A stretch of DNA of 64,000 nt from UBA6522 sp963664945 (GTDB lineage Bacteria > Pseudomonadota > Gammaproteobacteria > Steroidobacterales > Rariloculaceae): positions 5,208,001-5,272,000 of the forward strand of contig OY761822.1 of the NCBI GenBank assembly GCA_963664945.1, written 5' to 3'. The position numbers and the translations under genes are program-made. The notes under the pieces were generated by a model. The model was not told the origin of the DNA. It ran no database searches and worked only from the letters and a program-made list of their open reading frames with translations. Shown in pieces: positions 49,086 to 56,184 of this stretch. The first letter of the stretch is position 1; the number at the start of each line of letters is the position of its first letter.

Positions 49086-50627
49086 TCAGTCTTCGCGCCG
49101 CGCGTTCAGCCGCTTTACCAGCGACACGCTCATCACGATCAGGATGGGAACGATCGGCAGCGAACCGATCACGGTCAGCGACTGCACCGCCGACAGGCTG
49201 CCGGACAGCGTCACGCCCAGGGTGATCAGGAACAGGACGGTAATCCAGGCGATACGCATCGACACTCTCGGCTCCTGGCTGGCGCGAAGGTTCCTCGAAC
49301 AGACGCAGGACGCGACGAAGGCCGCCGAGTCCATGGTCGTCGCGTAGAAGACGATGCACAGCACGATGAAGAAGACCAGGCTGATATTGCCGAACGGCAG
49401 GTGGGCGGCGATCGTGGCGGTGACCGCGTACAGGCCGCTCTCCCGCAGGATTTCGCCGAGCGGCAGGATTTCGTTCAACTGAAGGTGCAGGGAGAAGGCG
49501 CCGGTGATCGACATGTACGTCAGCGTGCCGAGCGATCCCCACAGGATGGTGCCCAGCACCAACTGTCGGATGGTCCTGCCGCGGGAAATCCTGGCGATGA
49601 ACAGGCCCACGAAGGCGGAAAACGCGATCCACCAGCCCCAGTAGAACACCGTCCAGGTCTCGGGAAACCCGGTCTGGCCGATCGGGTCGGTCCACATGTT
49701 GGTGCGGAAAAAGTTGTCGGCCATCAGCCCCAGGCTGTTCACGATCATCTTCAGGATGAACAGCGTCGGACCGACCAGCAGAATGACGAGCAGGAGCAGG
49801 AAGGCCAGAATCATGTTGAAGTCCGCCAGCTTCTGAATGCCCTTTTTCAGGCCGCGCAGGGTGCTGGCACCGAACAGCAGGACCCACACGGAGAGCACGG
49901 CGGCCTTTACGGGGATGCTGTCCTCAAGCCCGGTCAACTCGGAAAGCAGCGCCGAGACCAGCGGCACGCCGATGCCGAGCGAGGTCGTGGCGCCGGCAAT
50001 GATGCCGAGAACGATGAAGATGTCGATGACGACCTTCCATGTCGAGTGCCCGAAACGCGGCAACGCGCCTGCGCTGGCTTCGCTGATCCGCAGGAAGCGC
50101 GAGCGGTCGACGTAGAGGCTGTAGGCGATCGGCACCGCCGGCACCGCGTAGAACGCCCACGGAATGATGCCCCAGTGGAGCATCGGGTACATGTGCCCCC
50201 ATTCGTAGGCTGCGCTGGAGTAGGGTTCGATGCCCAGGGGCGGCGTTTCCAGGTAGTAGATCGGCTCGCCGAAACCCCACGCCACCGTGCCTGCCCCAAC
50301 CCCGGCGGTGAACATCATGGCCACCCAGTGCGGCGTCGAGAACTCCACCGGTTCGGTGACTCCGCCGAGCCTGACGCTGCCGTGCGGCCCCAACGCCAGC
50401 CAGAGGCAAAAGCCCAGCGCCACCATGCCGAACGCAAGGTACAGCCAACTGAAATTGGCCCCAATCCCGGCCATGACCGACTGCGCCCAGGCGCCGGTTT
50501 CCTCGGGATACGCCAGAAACGCGGCCGCGAACAGGCTGGCGATGGCGATGGAGGGGATCAGTACAGCAGGTTCAGCCGACGGGCGGTCAGGGGCGGCGGC
50601 ATCATCGTGAGGGTCGGTCGAGGTCAT
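49086..50627 (-). CDS. BCCT family transporter (betaine/carnitine/choline type)
   Basis: A 513-aa inner-membrane transporter with about 12 spans. The diagnostic Trp-rich core is TWTVFYWGWWIAFSAFVGLF followed by IARISRGRTIRQ. MFTAGVGAGTVAWGFGEPIY carries the first helix glycine motif. Substrates of the family are quaternary ammonium compounds, usually osmoprotectants. The cytoplasmic tails are short, so osmosensing by a long C-tail is unlikely. Confidence 0.93.
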   Translation of the reverse strand: MTSTDPHDDAAAPDRPSAEPAVLIPSIAIASLFAAAFLAYPEETGAWAQSVMAGIGANFSWLYLAFGMVALGFCLWLALGPHGSVRLGGVTEPVEFSTPHWVAMMFTAGVGAGTVAWGFGEPIYYLETPPLGIEPYSSAAYEWGHMYPMLHWGIIPWAFYAVPAVPIAYSLYVDRSRFLRISEASAGALPRFGHSTWKVVIDIFIVLGIIAGATTSLGIGVPLVSALLSELTGLEDSIPVKAAVLSVWVLLFGASTLRGLKKGIQKLADFNMILAFLLLLVILLVGPTLFILKMIVNSLGLMADNFFRTNMWTDPIGQTGFPETWTVFYWGWWIAFSAFVGLFIARISRGRTIRQLVLGTILWGSLGTLTYMSITGAFSLHLQLNEILPLGEILRESGLYAVTATIAAHLPFGNISLVFFIVLCIVFYATTMDSAAFVASCVCSRNLRASQEPRVSMRIAWITVLFLITLGVTLSGSLSAVQSLTVIGSLPIVPILIVMSVSLVKRLNARRED

Positions 50628-50695
50628 GGACTGCTTCCGTGCAGCTTTCGCCCAACCATACCAGCGATGCCCCGGCCGGGTCGCATAATTTATTG

Positions 50696-50726
50696 AGGCT
50701 GCGCTCGCGTGGGCCGAGCGCAGCCT
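50696..50726. terminator. 12-bp perfect stem-loop between M23 peptidase and BCCT genes
   Basis: AGGCTGCGCTCG, a 7-nt loop, then CGAGCGCAGCCT. On the minus strand it is followed by CAATAAATTATG rather than a T-run, so it would be a weak intrinsic terminator or a 3'-end stabiliser for the M23 mRNA. Confidence 0.5.
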
Positions 50727-50866
50727 TCAATGTCCCAGAAACTGTAGCTCAGCTCCAGTCCGAGATTCCCAGCGGGGCGCGGCAGGCCCGTCTCCGGCGC
50801 TGCACGCGGGTCATGAATTGAATTCCTGATCGGTGTCAGGTGCGGCGCCGTCGGTGGCGTGCCTGC

Positions 50867-51664
50867 TTACGGCAATAGCGAGAACGGATCGACGCGGGCG
50901 TCGAGAATTCTCGCGCCCCAGTGCAGGTGCGGCCCGGTGACCCTGCCAGTGGCGCCGGCGAGGCCCACCACCTGACCGAGCTCGACCATGTCGCCGACGT
51001 CCACGAGGATTTCCGAGAGATGCAGGTACATGGTGTACAGGCCCAGTCCGTGGTCGATGAAGACGGCGTTGCCGTTGAAGAAGAAGTCCTTGGCCAGCAC
51101 CACGCGGCCGGAATTCGAGGCGAGGATTTCCGTGCCCGTCGATGCGCTCAGGTCGGCGCCGGAATGCGGCGCGCGCGGTTCGCCGTTGAAGACGCGTCGG
51201 TGGCCGAAGTTTCGTCCGCCCTGGGCGCCGGGGATCGGCACGGCGAAGGGTTCCGTCCAGAGCGCCGTCGGCGTCAGGGTCGCGTAGACGGCGCCGATCT
51301 CCCGGGACTCCCGCGCCGCGCGTTCCTGGTTCTCCGGGCTGAGTTGCACGAAGCCGGGCGCCACGGTGAGTTCGGTGGTCGGAAAGCTCATGCCCTGCAC
51401 TTCCACGGTCTCGACCACCGTTTCAATGCGCCCGTCGGCATAGGTCAGCGTCACGTTCGCCGGGTAGGCGCCCGCTGCGGTGTCCAGGTCGGCACCGATC
51501 ACCGTGAACCAGCCATCGTCGCCGCGAACGAACGGTACGCTGCGTTCCGACCACCTGACCTGTGCGGACTCAAGCCCGTCCCGGTGCGGCAATTCGAGCT
51601 GCAGGGCCTGACCCTGGAACACGGTCAGCGCGGTCACGAACAACAAGGCGGTGGTTTCCATCAT
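50867..51664 (-). CDS. M23 family metallopeptidase (LytM-like), exported
   Basis: A 265-aa protein with a short signal (TTALLFVTALTVFQGQALQL), a beta-rich region of about 100 residues and a C-terminal M23 domain. Zinc ligands are H167 and D171 in PHSGADLSAST and H248 in GPHLHWG, with YLHLS upstream. Such enzymes cut peptidoglycan cross-links or act as activators. The upstream region is built of tandem repeats. Confidence 0.88.
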   Translation of the reverse strand: MMETTALLFVTALTVFQGQALQLELPHRDGLESAQVRWSERSVPFVRGDDGWFTVIGADLDTAAGAYPANVTLTYADGRIETVVETVEVQGMSFPTTELTVAPGFVQLSPENQERAARESREIGAVYATLTPTALWTEPFAVPIPGAQGGRNFGHRRVFNGEPRAPHSGADLSASTGTEILASNSGRVVLAKDFFFNGNAVFIDHGLGLYTMYLHLSEILVDVGDMVELGQVVGLAGATGRVTGPHLHWGARILDARVDPFSLLP

Positions 51665-51680
51665 CTCTCCCTTTCCAAAT

Positions 51681-51757
51681 GCCCCGAATCACACCCCGGA
51701 TCGCACCCCGGATCACAACCCCGGATCATACCCGGGACCGCACCCGGGATTACCGCA
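51681..51757. repeat. Six degenerate 12-bp repeats upstream of the M23 gene
   Basis: On the plus strand units read CCCCGGATCRCA with drift (CCCCGAATCACA, CCCCGGATCGCA, CCCCGGATCATA, CCCGGGACCGCA). They end about 17 nt before the M23 start region on the minus strand, so they lie in its leader or promoter. Confidence 0.75.
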
Positions 51758-51867
51758 CGAATCTTGCGCGGAGCCACCTCCCGAACCACATTTGGAACGA
51801 CTTCCGGGATAACGCGCGTAATGAAAGTCGATCCCGTTCACTCATCGAATCGGTGACTGCACTCTCG

Positions 51868-51931
51868 CGGAGCCGGCGCCACCGTGCGCAGGTTCGGAGC
51901 GGAGTCGGGGCCACCGTGCGCAGGTTCGGCG
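51868..51931. repeat. Two 32-bp direct repeats
   Basis: GCCACCGTGCGCAGGTTCGG occurs at 51878-51897 and 51910-51929, within units of 32 bp; a third degraded unit (GCCGAGCCGCCGACC) follows. It lies between the AbiEii-like gene stop and the M23 leader repeats. Confidence 0.75.
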
Positions 51932-51976
51932 CCGAGCCGCCGACCATGGGGGAGTCAGGCGTTGCAATCCTTTCGC

Positions 51977-52684
51977 TCAAGGTCCGGCGCCCTCCTCGCA
52001 GATTCGGTCGAAGGCGTTCACGGCAATTTGCCGGCATGCGCTCGCCACGTTGTTCCAGTCGTGCCAGCGGGATTCCAGATGCCGGTATTCGGAGAGGTCG
52101 GTCTGCTCCAGGTCGTATGGCAACGGGCTCGCCAACTGTGCGGCAAGCTGCTGCAGGGAGGACTCTCCGTTGCTTTGCGGATAAAGGTCGTCGAAACGAC
52201 GCAACGCGGCTGCCGCGGCCTCCTGCCCCATACCATCGCCCAGTGCGGCGAAGTCCACATAATCTCTCGCCGCATTGCGCCTGAGGATCAGAACGCCCTT
52301 GATGCGAAGCATCTCCGCGCCCGTAGGAACCGTGAGACGTACGCCGAACCGCTCGATTTCCTCCGTCTCCAGCGGCGCCTTGCGGATAAGTTGTCTGACT
52401 CCGGTCTCGATACCGTCCAGGCTGCCGAGAATGAGGACCGGCTGCGAGATGCGGGCGGTGACCCAGCCGGCCGCCGCTTCCAGGTCGGACAATATTGCCG
52501 AGAAGCGCTCGCGCAGGTCGCCGACGACGTGATCGTCGTCCATGGACACACGGTGGCCGGCATGAAGGGCGGCGGCCGTCCCTCCGACGAGAACGGCGCC
52601 CGGGACGATCTTCTGCAGTCTGGCGGCCGCCGACAGCAGGCGCTCCCAGTCGGGCAGTTCGGCGTCAGCGGTGCGCTTCGACAT
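51977..52684 (-). CDS. AbiEii-like nucleotidyltransferase
   Basis: A 235-aa protein. GAVLVGGTAAALHAGHRVSM followed by DDDHVV is the GG-T-A/DxD nucleotidyltransferase signature, though the second motif is DDDH rather than the usual DxD. LRIKGVLILRRNAARDYVDF matches the downstream catalytic block of AbiEii/AbiGii-type toxins. The ATG at 52684 lies inside the preceding small gene (20-nt overlap), the usual arrangement of a toxin with its partner. Confidence 0.75.
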   Translation of the reverse strand: MSKRTADAELPDWERLLSAAARLQKIVPGAVLVGGTAAALHAGHRVSMDDDHVVGDLRERFSAILSDLEAAAGWVTARISQPVLILGSLDGIETGVRQLIRKAPLETEEIERFGVRLTVPTGAEMLRIKGVLILRRNAARDYVDFAALGDGMGQEAAAAALRRFDDLYPQSNGESSLQQLAAQLASPLPYDLEQTDLSEYRHLESRWHDWNNVASACRQIAVNAFDRICEEGAGP

Positions 52685-52883
52685 AGGCATCCCAGAAACG
52701 GTGACGCTGGCGATAGGGATCCCCGGCATATTGCCGACAGATGCGGGCGATACGCTCCAAGATGTCGCGGTCGTTCAGGGCTGCCTGGCGAAGCTCGCGC
52801 CAGTCATGCCACTTTCCCCGCGAAATTATGTCGTCGATGGCCGCCAGGGAAAATTCCCGGTGACTCAGGTGCCGATGCTGCAT
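52665..52883 (-). CDS. Small protein upstream of the nucleotidyltransferase, possible antitoxin
   Basis: A 72-aa charged helical protein (FSLAAIDDIISRGKWHDWRE, then ILERIARICRQYAGDPYRQR). It is translationally coupled to the nucleotidyltransferase by overlap. It lacks the winged-helix of classical AbiEi and is much shorter, so the pair is not a standard AbiE system. Confidence 0.55.
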   Translation of the reverse strand: MQHRHLSHREFSLAAIDDIISRGKWHDWRELRQAALNDRDILERIARICRQYAGDPYRQRHRFWDAYVEAHR

Positions 52884-53077
52884 GTTCAGGCCGACCTTGT
52901 CCTGCCGGAGCGGGCGGAATCCGAACCCTCGAAAGAGATATTAACTGATTTTTCCGGGACATCGGAGATGTAGACTGATGAGCCATGCAAGTGGCGAACC
53001 CGGCGGCGCCGGCCCGCGGACGCGAGGGAACAAACGACCGCCCTCCAACAGAAATCCAGGAGTTGCGTGTTTGTTCC

Positions 53078-53452
53078 ATGGAAGCCGAACCCGACATCGT
53101 GGTATTCGACGGCATTTGCAACCTGTGCAGCGCACTCGTCGATTTCATTTCTGCACGGGATCCCCGCGGCGCGTTCACGTTCGTTCCCATGCAGTCGCCG
53201 CGGGGGCGGCACCTACTCGAAGCACATGGTGTGTCGATCGACCAGGTCGATACATTTCTGCTCATCCGAAACGACGGTGCGCTGGTCAGGAGCGACGCGG
53301 CCATCGCCATCGCGGCTGAACTGAGGCGACCGTGGAATCTGCTCGCCGTACTGCGCTACGTGCCCAGGCCGATTCGCGACCGGGTCTATTCGTTCGTGGC
53401 GAGCAACCGCTACAGGTGGTTCGGGCAGCGCGACTCCTGCAAGTTGCCGTAG
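53078..53452 (+). CDS. DCC-family thiol-disulfide oxidoreductase
   Basis: A 124-aa protein with the defining DGICNLC motif (D11-C17) near the start. ATFLLIRNDG-like and RYVPRPIRDRVYSFVASNRY blocks follow, and QRDSCKLP closes the chain. The ATG at 53078 gives the normal distance to the motif. Function is inferred from the dithiol motif only. It ends 7 nt before the tandem repeats of the sulfatase leader begin. Confidence 0.85.
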   Translation: MEAEPDIVVFDGICNLCSALVDFISARDPRGAFTFVPMQSPRGRHLLEAHGVSIDQVDTFLLIRNDGALVRSDAAIAIAAELRRPWNLLAVLRYVPRPIRDRVYSFVASNRYRWFGQRDSCKLP

Positions 53453-53481
53453 TGACGAGTTTACCGATCCCGTATTACAAT

Positions 53482-53580
53482 TTTCACCACCTCGCTAATG
53501 TAACTTTCACCACCCTTGTAATATCAGTTTCACCACGTCCCTACGGCAACTTTCACCTCCCCGCAAATCCGGTTTTCACC
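53482..53580 (+). repeat. 23-bp-period TTTCACC repeats ending at the sulfatase start codon
   Basis: TTTCACC recurs at 53482, 53505, 53528, 53551 and 53574, exactly 23 bp apart, with the intervening bases diverged. A weaker copy is at 53460. The last copy abuts the ATG at 53581. The exact spacing with only the 7-mer conserved suggests selection on a protein-binding site or recent tandem duplication with decay. Confidence 0.8.
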
Positions 53581-55071
53581 ATGAACAGATACAAATTCCT
53601 ACTGGCACACATCGCACTCCTGCTCTTTGCCCACCACTCGGCCGCGCAGAACATCGTGCTTATCCTTTCGGATGACCAGGGCTGGACCGGCACCTCCGTC
53701 CGGATGGACGACCGAGTTGCGGATTCGGTGAGCGACCTGTACCAGACACCGAGTCTCGAGCGCCTGGCCGCCGAAGGCATGAAGTTTTCCAACGCCTATT
53801 CGCCGGCGCCGAACTGTTCGCCCACGCGGATGAGCATCCAGACCGGAAAGACGGCGGCGCGGCTGGGGGCCACCGACATCATCGACGTGGTGGCCGACGA
53901 GAACGGCGTCGCCAACATCCAGGTGTTCCACGACACCATGTATCACAACAAGCCGATGATCGTGCCCTTCCCCGTCAGCGACATCGCGGACGAGGAGACG
54001 ACCATCGCGGAGTTGCTCAAGCTGCACGATCCGGCCTACGCCACCGGCCATTTCGGCAAGTGGCACATGGGCGGCGGCTCACCGGAGCGCCACGGCTACG
54101 ATGCGCATAACGGCCTGACGACCAACGACGAGGGATTTGCGAGGCAACCCGATCCGAAACGCAGCGACCGGGTGACGGACGACGCGATCGCCTTCATCGA
54201 CGAGCAGGCGCAGGCCGGCCGGCCCTTCTTCGTGCAGGTTTCCTACTACGCGGTGCACACGCCGGTGCGGGCGCGGCCGGAAACCCTGGCGAAGTTCAGC
54301 GACTACCTGGTCCAGAAGGATTTCGGCATGTTCGGGGACCAAACGCACACCAACGCGGCGTACGCGGCGATGACCGAGGAGATGGACCAGGGCGTGGGAC
54401 GCATCCTCGACTCGCTGGACCGTCTTGGCCTCGCCGATGACGCCTACGTCATCTTTACCTCGGACAACGGGGGTGAATCCGACAACCCGGTGACGAACAA
54501 CGTGCCGCTGGCGTGGGGCAAGACCCACGTCTGGGAAGGCGGTATCCGGGTTCCGATGTTCGTGCGCGGCCCCGGCATCGAGGCCGGCGCCCAGAGCAAC
54601 GTGCCTGTCGTGGGCTACGACTTCCTGCCGACGATCGCCGAGTGGGTGGGCGCAGCCGACCGGCTGCCCGGCGATCTGGACGGGGGCAGCCTGGTGCCGG
54701 TCCTGGAGAACGGCGGCGACGGGTCGGTGGACCGGCCCACGGAACCGCTAATCTGGTTCTACGGCGCCTACCGCAACCAGAAGCACGTCACGCCCCAGGC
54801 GGCGATCCGGCGCGGCAACCACAAGCTGATCTGGGAACTGGAGCCGGACCGGGCGTACCTCTACGACCTTGATATGGACCTGCGGGAGTCGACCGACCTG
54901 TCGCGTTTCCGGCCGGAGATCGCCGAGTCGATGCTGGCGGAGCTAAAGGCCTACCTGGACGACGTCGGAACGAATCTCCCGACGCCGAATCCCGACTACG
55001 ACCCGGCGCTGGACGGCGGGCTGCGGCCGCTGGTGTTCGAGGACCGGGTGGAAGAACCGGCGGACCCGTAA
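53581..55071 (+). CDS. Arylsulfatase-type sulfatase, exported
   Basis: A 496-aa type I sulfatase. The signal is MNRYKFLLAHIALLLFAHHS. Metal-binding DD is at 31-32 (LILSDDQGWTG) and the formylglycine motif C79-S-P-T-R lies in APNCSPTRMSIQTGK. HFGKWHMG and TSDNGGES are also conserved. The Cys needs a formylglycine-generating enzyme, not present in the window. It acts on sulfate esters outside the cytoplasm, substrate unknown. Confidence 0.92.
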   Translation: MNRYKFLLAHIALLLFAHHSAAQNIVLILSDDQGWTGTSVRMDDRVADSVSDLYQTPSLERLAAEGMKFSNAYSPAPNCSPTRMSIQTGKTAARLGATDIIDVVADENGVANIQVFHDTMYHNKPMIVPFPVSDIADEETTIAELLKLHDPAYATGHFGKWHMGGGSPERHGYDAHNGLTTNDEGFARQPDPKRSDRVTDDAIAFIDEQAQAGRPFFVQVSYYAVHTPVRARPETLAKFSDYLVQKDFGMFGDQTHTNAAYAAMTEEMDQGVGRILDSLDRLGLADDAYVIFTSDNGGESDNPVTNNVPLAWGKTHVWEGGIRVPMFVRGPGIEAGAQSNVPVVGYDFLPTIAEWVGAADRLPGDLDGGSLVPVLENGGDGSVDRPTEPLIWFYGAYRNQKHVTPQAAIRRGNHKLIWELEPDRAYLYDLDMDLRESTDLSRFRPEIAESMLAELKAYLDDVGTNLPTPNPDYDPALDGGLRPLVFEDRVEEPADP

Positions 55072-55237
55072 GTCGTCAAACGCAGGGCCGGCCGTTGCGG
55101 GCCTGGGCCGCCGGGAAGCCGCTTCAACAGACGAACGAGAAGGCGGCGGGGGTCGCCGTCGCCACTACAATTGCCGAACAGGGTAGAGTAACTTCGGAAT
55201 CGCTCACGAATTGATCGAAAAGCGGGATCAGACAGGC

Positions 55238-55501
55238 ATGAACATCTCACGCTACCAAGCCGGGCTCAAGGAGAGCCCGACCGGGAAGGGTGGCCCGGAG
55301 GTACACGATCGTGTCCATTTCGACCCCGCAATCTGTGGCGGGCGCCCACATATCCGGGGCACTCGAGTCCGCGTGTCCGACATTCTCGACCTGCTGGCCA
55401 ACGGAGTGAAGTCTTCGGATATTCTCGCCGACTATCCGTACCTCAGTGAAGCGGATTTGCGTGCCGCCCGGGGCCATATGAATGCGAATCCGGCGAAATG
55501 A
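55238..55501 (+). CDS. DUF433 protein (VapB-like antitoxin family)
   Basis: An 87-aa protein with VHFDPAICGGRPHIRGTRVR, then VSDILDLLANGVKSSDILAD and YPYLSEADLRAA, the complete DUF433 winged-helix pattern. The usual partner is a DUF5615 PIN-like nuclease, and here a different protein follows with a 4-nt overlap (ATGA). Confidence 0.85.
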   Translation: MNISRYQAGLKESPTGKGGPEVHDRVHFDPAICGGRPHIRGTRVRVSDILDLLANGVKSSDILADYPYLSEADLRAARGHMNANPAK

Positions 55502-55929
55502 CCAACGAGCCCATCCCACGGCCGCTGATTATCCTCGGCGAAGAATTTCGCCTGATGGTCGACGGGTTGCTCATGCGGATGGATGAGACGCCGTTCGAAA
55601 CCGGCATCGCATTCAACATTTTCGATCTGGTCGATGAGCACCTGCAGCTTCTTGTCGGCCATGTCAGTGCACTCGGTGAAGAGATCGGTAACGGGCTCGG
55701 CAGGTTGACCCACGAGCCGGACGAGTACTTCCGTGGCGTCGCAAGTCGCATGAACATGGAACTGGAAGGAATTCTGATCGGCTATGACGAGGTGCGGGGC
55801 CTAAAGCCGAGCGACGACGACTTTGAAGGCTGGTCCCTGCTGGTGCAAGTCTATGAAGACACGCTGTTCCATATCCACGATTGGCTCGCGAAAGTGGTGG
55901 AGTTCCTTGATGCCCCGTTAGCGGTGTAA
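55498..55929 (+). CDS. Uncharacterised helical protein coupled to DUF433
   Basis: A 143-aa acidic, mostly helical protein (EEFRLMVDGLLMRMDETPFE, VDEHLQLLVGHVSALGEEIG, LLVQVYEDTLFHIHDWLAKV). No PIN-type acidic triad or other known fold is evident. The ATGA overlap with DUF433 says the two are made together. It could be a new toxin type or a regulator partner. Confidence 0.6.
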   Translation: MTNEPIPRPLIILGEEFRLMVDGLLMRMDETPFETGIAFNIFDLVDEHLQLLVGHVSALGEEIGNGLGRLTHEPDEYFRGVASRMNMELEGILIGYDEVRGLKPSDDDFEGWSLLVQVYEDTLFHIHDWLAKVVEFLDAPLAV

Positions 55930-55982
55930 GGAAACGCGGTATCCCGGCCGACGGCAGCGGAACGGTATACCTGCACGTCGAG

Positions 55983-56150
55983 ATGAGACCTCCGCGTCAA
56001 CTGAACCGCCTTACGCGGTGGCTGGAACGCAAAGGACACGCTCTGACGGTAGCGCAGGAACAAGCGTGGGCGGCGCAAGACCGGCAGCGCGCGCATCGCA
56101 CGGGCCTGGTAGTCGGAACGCTCCTTGGATTTTGGCTTGGCAATGGGTAG
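55983..56150 (+). CDS. Possible 55-residue C-tail-anchored peptide
   Basis: From ATG 55983 the frame reads MRPPRQLNRLTRWLERKGHA, then an Ala/Gln-rich helix and LVVGTLLGFWLGNG before TAG. A basic N-terminus plus a short hydrophobic C-terminus is plausible for a small membrane protein, but no clear ribosome-binding site precedes it and the frame is open upstream without a start. Tentative. Confidence 0.3.
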   Translation: MRPPRQLNRLTRWLERKGHALTVAQEQAWAAQDRQRAHRTGLVVGTLLGFWLGNG

Positions 56151-56184
56151 TTTCGGTTTGGGTGGAACCCTGCCCGCGTCACGA

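Noticed and set aside
49083..50696. Plus-strand frame of over 500 codons opposite the BCCT gene
   Set aside because: Low-complexity Arg/Gln/His composition and no start context; shadow of the transporter gene.
53482..53580. CRISPR-like array (23-bp period)
   Set aside because: Only a 7-mer is conserved, the unit is too short and no cas genes are present.
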